DNA from: Cohaesibacter haloalkalitolerans
GTDB lineage: Bacteria; Pseudomonadota; Alphaproteobacteria; Rhizobiales; Cohaesibacteraceae
Length of the DNA stretch: 64,000 bases
Direction: 5' to 3'
Assembly (NCBI RefSeq): GCF_003574655.1
Contig: NZ_QNUM01000002.1
Coordinates: 372,001 to 436,000 of the forward strand
Below the pieces are notes generated by a model that had not been told where the DNA came from, did not search any database, and saw nothing but the letters and a program-made list of their open reading frames with translations. The position numbers were made by a program, and so were the translations under genes. Every line of letters starts with the position of its first letter. Positions within the stretch are counted from its first letter, which is position 1. Positions 27,113-36,423 of this stretch are shown one piece after another.

Positions 27113-27586
27113 ATGTTCAAGAAATCCCTGATCACTCTCACAGCTCTCATCATCAGCACCGGCGCCTTTGCGCAAGGGATGGAGAAGTTTTCTGGCAGCG
27201 ACCGCAAAGGCGTCATGGCACCAGAACAGAATTTCACCGGCACCGCCTATGTTGAAATGATTTTCGAGAACAAGGATCCATTTGTCGTCAACGCGGGCAA
27301 GGTTACCTTCCTGCCCAACGCCCGTTCCAACTGGCACACCCACCCCGCTGGCCAGATGCTCGTTGTTACCGAGGGCCGTGGTTGGGTTCAGGAAGAAGGC
27401 AAGGAGCGGCTCGTCATGGCCGCAGGCGATGTCATCTGGTGCCCCCCGGGGGTGAAGCATTGGCATGGAGCCACCGATTCCAGCTCGGTCACACACTACG
27501 CAATCCAGCAGTTTGAAGAGGGCAAGAATGTCGACTGGATGGAAGCCGTAACCGATGCACAATATAATCCTGTGTCAGCTGACTAG
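27113..27586 (+). CDS. Secreted cupin-domain protein
   Basis: 157 residues with a signal peptide (LITLTALIISTGAFA, cut before QGM) and one cupin domain with WHTHPAGQ and GDVIWCPPGVKHWHGA. It parallels the cytoplasmic cupin at 22040. Start at 27113 follows AAGGAGACC; the frame runs further upstream without another ribosome site. A monocistronic gene by its spacing and flanking hairpins. Periplasmic; substrate unknown, possibly part of the same LysR-controlled stress set. Confidence 0.86.
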   Translation: MFKKSLITLTALIISTGAFAQGMEKFSGSDRKGVMAPEQNFTGTAYVEMIFENKDPFVVNAGKVTFLPNARSNWHTHPAGQMLVVTEGRGWVQEEGKERLVMAAGDVIWCPPGVKHWHGATDSSSVTHYAIQQFEEGKNVDWMEAVTDAQYNPVSAD

Positions 27587-27970
27587 AGCCCTGAAGCAGG
27601 TATTGCCCCGCCTGCTCTTTAGCTGACGGCATATTGTCAATAAACAGCCGCACCGCATCGCACCCCAGATGTGGTGCGTTTGTTTGTTCGACCGGGCGGT
27701 CCCTCCCTCACAACTGATCTGGACGACAGAAGCGAGAAAGATTGATGAGCTGCATTCATATTTGGTTGTTAATCTGCGCGTCTACACCGCCCCTGCATTC
27801 TGCCCTACATTCCGACCATACCATCATTGAGACCAATGCGACGCAGCTGCCATCGAGATGAGGACCAACCTGCCATCCCCGATGAGCGCAACTGAGTGGA
27901 GTGTTGCCCAGGCATCATTCCCCGTGTCCCTGCCGCTGCTTTTGTCGCACACAGGAAAACCAGACCAGCA
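27587..27970 (+). terminator. Intergenic region with two candidate terminators after the secreted cupin
   Basis: AGCAGG (27595-27600) with CCTGCT (27611-27616) followed by CTTT, and CGCACC (27659-27664) with GGTGCG (27673-27678) followed by TTTGTTTG, are two weak-to-moderate hairpins in series. The remaining 290 bases before the DUF3737 gene show no clear element; its promoter should be there. Confidence 0.5.
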
Positions 27971-28846
27971 ATGACCAGCACAATCCATACCAAGACCAGG
28001 CTTTCTGACCGTTTTTATGAAGGAGAACGTCCGCTCTATGCACTCGGCGAAACCGAGCTCGACAATGTTCGCTTCTACCCCGGGGAGTCGCCGCTCAAAC
28101 ACAGCCACGACGTCGTCATCCGCAATTGCGAGTTCATGGGCAAGTATCCCGTCTGGCACAGCGACAGGGTTCTGATCGAGGACAGCCTGTTCACCGTCTA
28201 TGCCCGCGCAGCCATCTGGTACAGCCGCGACCTCACGATGCGCAACTGTACCGTCGAGGCCCCCAAGATGTTCCGCCGGGTGTCCAATCTCACCATAGAG
28301 AATTGCCGCTTTCCCAATGCCGGTGAAACGCTCTGGACCTGTGATCACCTTACGCTCAGGGATGTTGACCTAAAGGGGGCCGACTATGTCTTCATGAATT
28401 GCTCGGACATCGAGATCGACGGCATGACGCTGGAAGGCAACTATTCCTTCCAGGATGCAAAGAATGTCACCATCCGCAATGCCCATCTGGCTTCCAAGGA
28501 CGCCTTCTGGGGCACCGAGAATGTCACCGTTTATGACAGCGTTATCGAGGGTGAATATCTTGGCTGGCACTCGAAGAACCTGCGTCTGGTCAATTGCACC
28601 ATCCGTGGCGAACAGCCGCTTTGCTATGCGACGGATCTGGTGATGGAAAACTGCCGGATGGAAGACACCGACCTGTGCTTCGAATATGCAACGCTTGAGG
28701 CCGATATCATCTCGGACATCATCAGCATCAAGAACCCGACCAGCGGCCACATCAGAGCCCGCAGCATCGGTGAAATCATCATCGATGAGCATTGCATCAC
28801 GCCAGGTGCCTGCGTCATCGAAACCGGGCTTCAGGACGTCGCCTAG
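27971..28846 (+). CDS. DUF3737-family right-handed beta-helix protein
   Basis: 291 residues built of repeated short strands of the type (I/L)xxCxFxx, each containing Asn/Asp-rich turns (NCEFMG, NCTVEA, NCRFPN, NCTIRG, NCRMED), which is the DUF3737 solenoid. No signal peptide, so cytoplasmic. The stop lies only three bases before the MalY-like gene (TAG-ACC-ATG), so the two are tightly coupled. Function unknown. The start at 27971 is the first codon that fits the family's beginning; a distant AGGAAA is the only ribosome site. Confidence 0.85.
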   Translation: MTSTIHTKTRLSDRFYEGERPLYALGETELDNVRFYPGESPLKHSHDVVIRNCEFMGKYPVWHSDRVLIEDSLFTVYARAAIWYSRDLTMRNCTVEAPKMFRRVSNLTIENCRFPNAGETLWTCDHLTLRDVDLKGADYVFMNCSDIEIDGMTLEGNYSFQDAKNVTIRNAHLASKDAFWGTENVTVYDSVIEGEYLGWHSKNLRLVNCTIRGEQPLCYATDLVMENCRMEDTDLCFEYATLEADIISDIISIKNPTSGHIRARSIGEIIIDEHCITPGACVIETGLQDVA

Positions 28847-28849
28847 ACC

Positions 28850-30013
28850 ATGACCTCGCAGTTTGATGTCATCATTCCGCGCCGTGGGACCAATTCCTAC
28901 AAGTGGGACAGCTCAGCCGATCCCGACAGCCTGCCAATGTGGGTGGCAGACATGGATTTCCGCACGGCGCCCGCCATCATCGACGCGCTTTCACGCCGGG
29001 TGGCCCACGGTGTCTTTGGCTACACAAAAGTGCCTGACGCCTATTATGCGGCGCTTACCGGCTGGTTCTCCAGCCGCCACGGCTTTGCCATCGAGCGGGA
29101 CTGGGTGATCTACACTTCCGGCGTGGTGCCTGCCCTATCGGCAATCCTAAAGGCTCTGACAAGACCCGGCGAGCGGGTATTGATCCAGACGCCGGTCTAT
29201 AATTGCTTCTTCTCCTCCATCGCCAACATGGGATGCTCACCGCTGGAAAATGCGCTGATCACTGGCGAGGATGGACGGTATGCGATCGACTTCGATGATC
29301 TGGAAGCCAAGGCGGCCGAACCCGATGTACACGTGATGCTGTTGTGCAATCCGCACAATCCGGTCGGGCGCAGCTGGAGCATCGAGGAGCTGGGCCGCGT
29401 CGGCGACATCTGCCTGAAACACGGTGTGACCGTTGTCAGCGACGAGATCCATTGCGATCTGGTCTTTCCCGGCCATACGCATCAGCCCTTTGCAACGGTC
29501 AAGCCGGCGTTTCTTGCGGCATCGGTGACCTGTTCCTCGCCCAGCAAGGCGTTCAACATCGCCGGGCTGCAGATTGCCAACATTGTCGTGGCTGATGAAC
29601 ACTTGCGCAATCGCATCGACAAGGCGATCAACATCCATGAGGTTTGCGATGTCAATCCGTTTGGCGTGGAGGCTCTCATTGCCGCCTATAGCGAGGGTCA
29701 ACGCTGGCTCGACGAATTGCGGCTCTATCTGTACCAGAACTACCTGATGGTCAAGGAGTTCCTTACGGCTCATCTGCCCGCTCTGCGCCTTACACCGCAG
29801 GAAGCAACCTATCTTGCCTGGATCGACTGCCGCGCTCTATCCCTCACCTCCGATGCCATCGAAGACAGGCTTGCCAAAAGCGGACATCTGCTGATCAACA
29901 GCGGCACCCTTTATGGAGCCGCCGGAGAAGGCTTCATCAGGCTCAACATGGCCTGTCCACGCGCAACGCTGATCAACGGCCTTGAGCGCCTGCGCGACGG
30001 ATTGCAAGGATAA
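28850..30013 (+). CDS. MalY/PatB-family PLP-dependent C-S lyase or aminotransferase
   Basis: 387 residues of fold-type I. MWVADMDFRTAP at the N-terminus, VVPALSAILKAL, LCNPHNPVGR and the PLP lysine Lys233 in SSPSKAFNIAGLQ match the MalY/PatB cystathionine beta-lyase family. Reaction expected: cleavage of cystathionine or other S-conjugates to pyruvate, ammonia and a thiol. It is translationally linked to DUF3737. Ends at a strong terminator. Confidence 0.9.
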   Translation: MTSQFDVIIPRRGTNSYKWDSSADPDSLPMWVADMDFRTAPAIIDALSRRVAHGVFGYTKVPDAYYAALTGWFSSRHGFAIERDWVIYTSGVVPALSAILKALTRPGERVLIQTPVYNCFFSSIANMGCSPLENALITGEDGRYAIDFDDLEAKAAEPDVHVMLLCNPHNPVGRSWSIEELGRVGDICLKHGVTVVSDEIHCDLVFPGHTHQPFATVKPAFLAASVTCSSPSKAFNIAGLQIANIVVADEHLRNRIDKAINIHEVCDVNPFGVEALIAAYSEGQRWLDELRLYLYQNYLMVKEFLTAHLPALRLTPQEATYLAWIDCRALSLTSDAIEDRLAKSGHLLINSGTLYGAAGEGFIRLNMACPRATLINGLERLRDGLQG

Positions 30014-30098
30014 CCAACAGCCCGTTTCCATGTCACTCGGGCCAATGATCCACAGGAATGACAGGGATTCCACTCCTGTTTTCCAGACAGCACAACCT

Positions 30099-30123
30099 CA
30101 GGGGCGTCACGCCCCTGTTTTTT
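30099..30123 (+). terminator. Rho-independent terminator of the DUF3737-malY operon
   Basis: CAGGGGCG (30099-30106) pairs with CGCCCCTG (30110-30117), followed by a run of six T. Confidence 0.92.
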
Positions 30124-30296
30124 GCCCGGATTTCTCATTTGCCGCCCCAAGCCATGGGCATCGGCCAAAGACCGCGCCGTTTGATCACTCGTCTAACCTG
30201 GCGAGAAAACCGGAAACCGCGCATCCGGCAGAGCCGGCATGTTTCAAGTGAATGAATTTTTCTTTCGACTTGCCAAAAAATGCCGGTTTTGCAATA

Positions 30297-30342
30297 TTGA
30301 CACCGGTCTCAATGACGAATTATCTATAAGACCTCATATAAT
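30297..30342 (+). promoter_or_regulatory. Promoter and LacI operator of the fructosamine operon
   Basis: A perfect TTGACA at 30297-30302 overlaps TGACACCGGTCTCA (30298-30311), which differs from the perfect palindrome at 33594 at one position. Possible -10 elements are TATCTA (about 30321) or TATAAT (30337-30342). The LacI protein encoded at 32452 is the obvious ligand. Confidence 0.68.
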
Positions 30343-30360
30343 GTCACTAAGGATCTCGGT

Positions 30361-31344
30361 ATGAACGATCAAGTCAAGAACTACGGTTTGGATGAAGCCA
30401 TCGCTGCAGTGGCTGCGCGTGGCACCATCTCCGAAATTTATTTTGTTGCATGTGGCGGATCCTATGCCCTCCTGCAGGAAGGGCAATATGTGGTAGACCG
30501 TGAGGCCAAGGCGATCGCCTCCTATGGCTACAGCTCGGCGGAATTTCTGGCACGCGCTCCGGTGCGCCTTGGCAAGGACTCGCTCGTCATCACCTGCTCC
30601 CATTCGGGCAACACCCCGGAAACCGTTGCGGCCACCGAATATGCCCGCAAGGCCGGTGCTCTGACCATCTCCCTGACCAATCTGGCGGACTCGCCGCTGG
30701 ACAAGGCTACCGAAAACACCGTCTTCTACGAATGGGATCCACTTTCGGTAACCAGCAAGCACAATTCGGTCATGCTGCTGCTGCTGGTTTTTGGCATCCT
30801 CAACAAGCTGGAAGGCAACAGCAAGTTTGATCAGGTCAGCAAGGCTGTGCCTGCGCTGCACGAAAAGGGCGAGGCGCTCAAGGCGAAATATGCTGCTGCT
30901 GCTGCCGAGTTCGGCGAAAGCCACAAGCGCGAACCGGTCATCTACACGATGGCATCGGGTTCCAACCACTCGACCGCATATGCCTTCGCCATCTGCCTGT
31001 TGCAGGAAATGCAGTGGGTCCATTCAGCTTGCATCCATTCTGGCGAATATTTCCATGGTCCGTTTGAAATCACTGATTTCGACACGCCGATCATCATTCT
31101 CAAGGGCCTTGGCAACGCACGCAAGATGGACGAGCGCGCCCTTGCCTTCGCCGAGAAATATTCCAAGCGTCTGTCTGTGCTCGACGCTGCCGATTTCGGC
31201 CTTGAAGCCCTGGCTGGTGAGGCTGCCGAATATCTGACCCCGATCATGTTCAACCTCGTACTGCGCCTCTATGCCGTCGAGCTTGGTGATCGCCGTGGCC
31301 ATCCATTGACCGTCCGTCGCTACATGTGGCGCATGGAATACTGA
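30361..31344 (+). CDS. frlB: SIS-domain fructosamine-6-phosphate deglycase (FrlB-like)
   Basis: 327 residues with two SIS (sugar isomerase) subdomains. FVACGGSYALLQEG and SHSGNTPE (80-87) bind the sugar phosphate, and HSGEYFHGPFEITD late in the chain matches FrlB/MfnB-type deglycases rather than GlmS. It splits fructoselysine-6-phosphate (or another fructosamine-6-phosphate) into glucose-6-phosphate and the amine. Upstream of a PfkB kinase gene and under a LacI operator. The amine moiety of the natural substrate is not predictable. Confidence 0.85.
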   Translation: MNDQVKNYGLDEAIAAVAARGTISEIYFVACGGSYALLQEGQYVVDREAKAIASYGYSSAEFLARAPVRLGKDSLVITCSHSGNTPETVAATEYARKAGALTISLTNLADSPLDKATENTVFYEWDPLSVTSKHNSVMLLLLVFGILNKLEGNSKFDQVSKAVPALHEKGEALKAKYAAAAAEFGESHKREPVIYTMASGSNHSTAYAFAICLLQEMQWVHSACIHSGEYFHGPFEITDFDTPIIILKGLGNARKMDERALAFAEKYSKRLSVLDAADFGLEALAGEAAEYLTPIMFNLVLRLYAVELGDRRGHPLTVRRYMWRMEY

Positions 31345-31499
31345 TCTCTACGGGCGGGGGGCTTTCCCCTCTGGTCTCCTGCCCACCCTCTCCTCCTCCC
31401 GAACACAGATACGTGGCGCATGAACAATTCAGACACTTTCCGGCGGGAAAGTGGTCCATTAGAATTCCAGCGACAAGACAGCAATTGAAAGCCCACTCA

Positions 31500-32348
31500 A
31501 TGACCCTCTCCAAGAACAAGGCATCCCTGCTTGGCATCGGTGACAATGTCGTCGATTTCTATAAAGACCGTAGTGAATTCTTCCCCGGCGGGAATGCGCT
31601 CAACGTTGCTGTTCTGGCCAAACGGTTTGGCCTTGAGAAAGCCGGCTATATCGGCCTTGTCGGCAATGACGTGGAAGGCGAGCATGTCATCAAGAGCCTC
31701 AAGGCAGAAGGCATCTGGATCGACCGCATGCGTCAGGCCTGTGGCGAAAATGGCAAGGCTGTCGTGCATCTTGATGAAAAGGGCGACCGGGTTTTTCTGG
31801 GCTCCAACAAGGGGGGCATCCAGCGCCAGCTGACCCTGCGCATGGAGGAAGTCGACCTTGAGGCCGTCGAAGAGCATGGCTGCGTCCACACCTCGGTGTT
31901 CAGCTATCTTGAAAACGAATTGCCAAAAATCCGTGAACGCGCCAATGCCGTATCCTTCGACTTCTCCTCGCACCTCGGCATGGACTATGTGAAAAGCGTC
32001 GCCCCCTATATCACGATGGCCTTTTTCTCCGGCTCGAAACTTGACGATCAGGGCATTGATGATCTGATTGCCACCGTTGCTGGCCTCGGCGTTGAGACCG
32101 TCGGCGTGACCCGCGGATCAGACGGCGCCTTCTGGCAAGTGGCAGGCAAACGCTATCGCCAGGGCATCAAGCCGGTGGAAGTCACCGATACGCTCGGTGC
32201 AGGTGATTCCTTCATCGCGGCCTATATCAGTGGCATTCTCATGGGACATTCCGTCGAGGAATCCCTTGATGAAGCCGCCAGCTTTGCCGCAGACACCTGC
32301 ACGCGGTTTGGCGCGTTCGGTCATCCCTACAAGGTTGAAGAAGCCTGA
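31500..32348 (+). CDS. frlD: PfkB-family fructosamine kinase (FrlD-like)
   Basis: 282 residues, PfkB family: GDNVVDFY and FFPGGNALNVAVLAKR near the start, and the ATP-site DTLGAGDSF with catalytic Asp236. Phosphorylates fructoselysine-type Amadori products at C6 to give the substrate for the adjacent deglycase. The start at 31500 fits the family but has only a poor ribosome site; the 155-base gap after frlB contains nothing obvious. The short length (no lid extension) fits FrlD. Confidence 0.84.
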   Translation: MTLSKNKASLLGIGDNVVDFYKDRSEFFPGGNALNVAVLAKRFGLEKAGYIGLVGNDVEGEHVIKSLKAEGIWIDRMRQACGENGKAVVHLDEKGDRVFLGSNKGGIQRQLTLRMEEVDLEAVEEHGCVHTSVFSYLENELPKIRERANAVSFDFSSHLGMDYVKSVAPYITMAFFSGSKLDDQGIDDLIATVAGLGVETVGVTRGSDGAFWQVAGKRYRQGIKPVEVTDTLGAGDSFIAAYISGILMGHSVEESLDEAASFAADTCTRFGAFGHPYKVEEA

Positions 32349-32451
32349 GAAGAACGGCGAACTGACAAGGGTCGGCAGAGCAACAGACGGGCGGCAGCGA
32401 TGTCGCCCTTTTTCATGTCTACCCTATCGCTAGGCTGCCTGACGGACAGCA

Positions 32452-33537
32452 TTACTTCGGGGGAACAACAGACTGGGGCGGAACGACCGACTGGCGATTG
32501 ATGATCTTCATCTTGATGACTTGGCTGAGGGCCGGTTCAGTGCTGCCTTCGATCCGCTTGATGAGCTGCTCGGCGCTCCAGCGTCCCATTTCAGAAACCG
32601 GCTGATCGATCACAGTGATGGTCGGTCGGGTCACTTCGGTCCAGTCGGCATTATGGAAGGCAATCAGCGACAGCTCGCCGGGCAGTTCGATGTTGCGTTC
32701 CTGCGCCTGCTTGAAGATTTCGAGCGCGACGTGACTGTCCGATGCAAGAATGGCCGTTGGCCTTTCGGGTTGATCGAGCAGGTTGCTGATATCGGGTGCC
32801 AGCCCCTTATCGGGATCGGAGTTGAGAACAACAATGCTGTCTTCCTTCTTCAGTCCGGCACGGGAACAGGCAGAAAGAAACCCCTCGATACGGCGGCCGA
32901 CAGAGGATGTCGGAATCAGCCATTCCCCGTCGTCACTCCGCCGCTCTTTCTGGGTGGCCGTAACGAAGGCCAGCCGTTTGTGACCGGCATCGATGAACTG
33001 TGCCGTGGCGTTCGCCGCAGCCTCCGCATCGTCGCTGACGACCGTATCCACATTCAGGCTTGGGATCTCGCGGTCAAACAGCACCATGGCACATTTGAGC
33101 GATTTGAGATTCTCGAGGTGGGCGATTTCATAGCGGTTGGCGGGTGCGACGATTAGTCCATCCACCTGTTTTCCCACCAGAACATTCACAGCTTCACGTT
33201 CCACATCGAAATTTTCGTCGGAATTGGCAAGGATCACATTGAAGCCATGGGCGTTCAAAACGTCGGTGATGCTGCGCACCGCGATGCCGAAGAAGGAGTT
33301 CTCGATATCGCCCACAACAACGCCAATGGTCTTGGACTTGCCGGTCGTCATCGACCTGGCAAGCTCATTTGCCCTATATTTCAATGCCTTGGCAGAAGCC
33401 TGCACCCGTTCACGAACCTTTTCACTGGTCACGCCATAGCCCCCGAGCACGCGCGCAGCGGTCGACTTTGAAACATGGGCGTGCCGGGCAACATCGGCCA
33501 CGGTTACGGATGAGGACTGAAGATTCTTTTTTTCCAT
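32452..33537 (-). CDS. LacI-family repressor of the fructosamine module
   Basis: 361 residues: HTH at about 12-31 (TVADVARHAHVSKSTAARV), hinge ANELARSM, then a periplasmic-binding-like sensor. It is convergent with frlD and divergent from the solute-binding protein, and its likely operator TGAGACCGGTCTCA lies in that divergent gap and, with one change, before frlB. The C-terminus carries a duplicated QSVVPP encoded by an imperfect 18-base tandem repeat. The inducer is probably a fructosamine or its phosphate. Confidence 0.88.
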   Translation of the reverse strand: MEKKNLQSSSVTVADVARHAHVSKSTAARVLGGYGVTSEKVRERVQASAKALKYRANELARSMTTGKSKTIGVVVGDIENSFFGIAVRSITDVLNAHGFNVILANSDENFDVEREAVNVLVGKQVDGLIVAPANRYEIAHLENLKSLKCAMVLFDREIPSLNVDTVVSDDAEAAANATAQFIDAGHKRLAFVTATQKERRSDDGEWLIPTSSVGRRIEGFLSACSRAGLKKEDSIVVLNSDPDKGLAPDISNLLDQPERPTAILASDSHVALEIFKQAQERNIELPGELSLIAFHNADWTEVTRPTITVIDQPVSEMGRWSAEQLIKRIEGSTEPALSQVIKMKIINRQSVVPPQSVVPPK

Positions 33538-33559
33538 GACTTAAATGCCTACAGACGAG

Positions 33560-33607
33560 TTGACGCGCAGTCAAGTTCATCATAGTCTTTCATTGAGACC
33601 GGTCTCA
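33560..33607 (+). promoter_or_regulatory. Promoter and perfect LacI palindrome before the solute-binding protein gene
   Basis: TTGACG (33560-33565), 17 bases and TAGTCT (33583-33588) make a modest promoter. The 14-base perfect palindrome TGAGACCGGTCTCA lies just downstream at 33594-33607, in the +1 region, where a repressor would block initiation. It is also 57 bases from the lacI start on the other strand, permitting autoregulation. Confidence 0.7.
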
Positions 33608-33712
33608 CTAACGAGGATCGGCCTAGCAAACGCCAAATTCGCAACACTTTCGACTTTGTCGGTTCAGCCAATTTTTTGCCTGGTCGCCGGCAGAGACCCC
33701 ATGGAGAACAGC

Positions 33713-34546
33713 ATGAAGCTCACCAATCTTTTCGGCGCGGTCACCCGCCGTTCGTGCCTGGCAATGATGTCAGGTCTCGTTGTATCTCTTCTCGTAGCTC
33801 CCGCCAATGCTGCAGATGGAAATCCATACGGTCTTATTGATCCGACCTCCATCATGGTTGGTACGATGTCAGACGCAAAGCCATATGCCTTTGTTACCGC
33901 TGACGGCACCTTCTCCGGCTTCGACGTGGAATTCTTCCAGGACATCGCCAAACGTCTCGGCTTTGAAAAAGACAAGGTTGTCTTTGTCGGTCAGGACTTT
34001 GCGGCCCTCATCCCTTCGGTTGCCAACGGCCGCTTTGACGTTGCAGTCGGCGCCATCGGCACCACCGCAAAACGCAAGGAAGTCGCTGACTTCACCGATG
34101 GCTATCTGGCCGGTTTCCTATCGGTCCTGACCGCTGACGAATCCCTGACGACCATAGAAAGCCTGAAAGACAAACGCCTCGGCATTGTTCAGGGCACGCT
34201 GCAGGACGACTACGCCCAAAAGCATTTCCCGGATGCCCAGCTGGTCCGTTTCCCGGACAACAACAGTGCTGTTGCGGCCATGAACAACGGCATGATCGAT
34301 GCCCACTTCCTCGACTATGAAGCTGCCAAGCAGTTCGGCGTCAACTTCCCGAGCCTGAAAGTCATGCAGAATTATGCATCCTTCGATGCGCCTGCCGGCT
34401 TTGTCGTTCGCAAGGGCAATCCGAAGCTTCTCGACGCCCTCAACGAGAAGATCCATGAGGCCATGCAGGATGGCACCTGGAAGGAGCTGCACACCAAATG
34501 GTTCCCGGGCAGCCCGATGCCTGAGCAGTATCTGCCAAAGAACTGA
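33713..34546 (+). CDS. Amino-acid-type ABC solute-binding protein (family 3)
   Basis: 277 residues with a signal peptide (core [20 protein letters not shown]) and a family 3 binding domain: [26 protein letters not shown] (read in parts), [17 protein letters not shown] and GIVQGT. I chose ATG 33713 because GGAG lies 6 bases upstream; ATG 33701 is the alternative. By genomic context (LacI operator, FrlB, FrlD) it probably binds a fructosyl amino acid. A stem-loop lies between it and the permease gene. Confidence 0.87.
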   Translation: MKLTNLFGAVTRRSCLAMMSGLVVSLLVAPANAADGNPYGLIDPTSIMVGTMSDAKPYAFVTADGTFSGFDVEFFQDIAKRLGFEKDKVVFVGQDFAALIPSVANGRFDVAVGAIGTTAKRKEVADFTDGYLAGFLSVLTADESLTTIESLKDKRLGIVQGTLQDDYAQKHFPDAQLVRFPDNNSAVAAMNNGMIDAHFLDYEAAKQFGVNFPSLKVMQNYASFDAPAGFVVRKGNPKLLDALNEKIHEAMQDGTWKELHTKWFPGSPMPEQYLPKN

Positions 34547-34584
34547 TGCCTAGGCATACCGCATAACCAGCTTACCGATACGCA

Positions 34585-34608
34585 CGAGGGCGGCGCAATC
34601 CGCCCTCG
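34585..34608 (+). promoter_or_regulatory. Stem-loop between binding-protein and permease genes
   Basis: CGAGGGCGG (34585-34593) pairs perfectly with CCGCCCTCG (34600-34608), loop CGCAAT, without a T-tract. Likely an mRNA-stabilising or attenuating hairpin that keeps the binding protein in excess over the permease. Confidence 0.55.
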
Positions 34609-34777
34609 ATGCGGCAGAAAATACGCATGATGATATGCGTTTCAGTTTCGGCCATTCCCCACCTTCCCGTCACGTCCCGCCTGCAGTTTGCATGGATGTG
34701 ACCCGGCATTGAAACGCAGACCTCATTCTCATGATCAGGGCTTCTCGCCAGACGGTAACAAACGGGACAACAAATAA

Positions 34778-36295
34778 ATGGATTGGTTAGAAACCTTACG
34801 GCGTAGCTTTCTGGACTTTGATGCTATGGCCTCCGTTCTGCCCAGCATGTTTTACATCGGGCTCAAGAACACTCTCATTCTCGCAGCATTTTCAACCTTC
34901 TTCGGCGTCGTGATCGGGATTGTGCTGGCTGTCATGGGCATTTCCCGCTCACCATGGCTCAAGCTGCCCGCCCGCATCTACACCGACATTTTCCGCGGCC
35001 TGCCTGCAACGGTCACCATCCTATTGATCGGTCAGGGCTTTGCCCGCATCGGCCGGGAGTTGTTTGGCCCCTCTCCCTTCCCGCTGGGGATCGCGGCGCT
35101 CAGCCTGATTGCCGGAGCCTATATCGGCGAGATTTTCCGCTCGGGCATCCAGAGCGTCGACAAGGGCCAGATGGAAGCCTGTCGCGCCTTGTCCATGAGC
35201 TACGGTCAGGGCATGCGACTGATCGTGGTGCCTCAGGGCATCCGTCGCATCCTGCCCGCTCTGGTCAACCAGTTCATCGGCAACGTCAAGGATTCGAGCC
35301 TTGTCTATTTCCTCGGTCTGCTCACCTACCAGCGCGATCTGTTCCGCGTCGGGCAGGATCAGGCTGTGGTGACCGGCAACCTGTCGCCACTGCTGCTGGC
35401 CGGTATCTTCTACCTCATCATCACTGTGCCGCTGACCCATCTGGTCAACTACATCGACGACCGGTTGCGCACGGGCAAGATCACCCGGCAGGCCCCGGTT
35501 TCCGGCCTTGAAGAGGTTTCCGAACAGGCCGCTCAGACCACAGACCGCGCCGCCAAGAAGCCTGATTTCAAAGGTGGCAGCCTGAAGATCTCGAACCTCA
35601 CCATGGCCTATGGCGACATCGAAGTGTTGAAAGATGTCTCGCTGGAGGTTCCGGCTGGATCGGTCACCTGTGTCATTGGCCCTTCCGGGTCGGGCAAGTC
35701 CACCCTGCTGCGCGGTCTCAACCGTCTGGTCGAGCCCAAGTCCGGTGCCGTTACGCTAGATGGCAGCGACGTGCTGACCATGCATCAGGAAACCCTCCGG
35801 CGCCGTATCGGCATGGTCTTCCAGCAGTTCAACCTGTTCCCGGACCATACTGCCCTGCAGAACGTCAGCCTCGCCCTCAACAAGGTCAAGAAGCTGCCGC
35901 TTTCCGAGGCGCGGGCACTGGCCGAGGAGCGGCTTTCAGACGTGGGCCTTGCCTCGCGCATGAACCACCGCCCGGCCAACCTGTCCGGTGGCCAGCAGCA
36001 GCGTGTAGCCATCGCCCGCACATTGGCCATGGAGCCGGAAGTCATCCTGTTTGACGAAGTGACAAGCGCGCTTGACCCCGAACTGGTCAAGGGTGTGCTG
36101 GAACTGATGACGGATCTGGGCAAGCGCGGGATGACGATGATCGTGGTCACCCACGAAATGGGCTTTGCCCGCAAGGTGGCAGATCAGGTGGTGTTCATGG
36201 ATGAAGGCCGCATCGTTGAAGCCGGGGCACCGGAGCAGATCTTCGACAATCCGAAGAACGAGCGTCTCAAGCACTTCCTGCAGGAAGTGCTCTAG
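34778..36295 (+). CDS. Fused amino-acid-type ABC permease and ATPase
   Basis: 505 residues joining two usually separate proteins. Residues 1-235 are a HisM/GlnP-type permease with the EAA loop ([20 protein letters not shown]). After a linker, residues 265-505 are the ATPase: Walker A GPSGSGKS (301-308), signature LSGGQQQR (402-409), Walker B VILFDE (422-427), H-loop VVTHEMGFA. With the upstream binding protein it forms a complete importer, operating as a dimer of the fusion. Likely substrate by context: Amadori products. Ends at a good terminator. Confidence 0.9.
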   Translation: MDWLETLRRSFLDFDAMASVLPSMFYIGLKNTLILAAFSTFFGVVIGIVLAVMGISRSPWLKLPARIYTDIFRGLPATVTILLIGQGFARIGRELFGPSPFPLGIAALSLIAGAYIGEIFRSGIQSVDKGQMEACRALSMSYGQGMRLIVVPQGIRRILPALVNQFIGNVKDSSLVYFLGLLTYQRDLFRVGQDQAVVTGNLSPLLLAGIFYLIITVPLTHLVNYIDDRLRTGKITRQAPVSGLEEVSEQAAQTTDRAAKKPDFKGGSLKISNLTMAYGDIEVLKDVSLEVPAGSVTCVIGPSGSGKSTLLRGLNRLVEPKSGAVTLDGSDVLTMHQETLRRRIGMVFQQFNLFPDHTALQNVSLALNKVKKLPLSEARALAEERLSDVGLASRMNHRPANLSGGQQQRVAIARTLAMEPEVILFDEVTSALDPELVKGVLELMTDLGKRGMTMIVVTHEMGFARKVADQVVFMDEGRIVEAGAPEQIFDNPKNERLKHFLQEVL

Positions 36296-36371
36296 CAGCA
36301 CAAAGGGCAGGAGACGCCAGAGCGCGCCTTTTACTTCTGGTCTCGACACCCGTTTCGTCCGACTGTCAAAA

Positions 36372-36394
36372 AAAAGCGGCCACTGGCCGCTTTT
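36372..36394. terminator. Bidirectional terminator
   Basis: AAAAGCGGCCA (36372-36382) pairs with TGGCCGCTTTT (36384-36394), with A- and T-runs on both sides. Serves the ABC fusion gene and the convergent SDR gene. Confidence 0.9.
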
Positions 36395-36423
36395 CCTTTT
36401 TGGTCTCAGCCGTTACGCCCACC

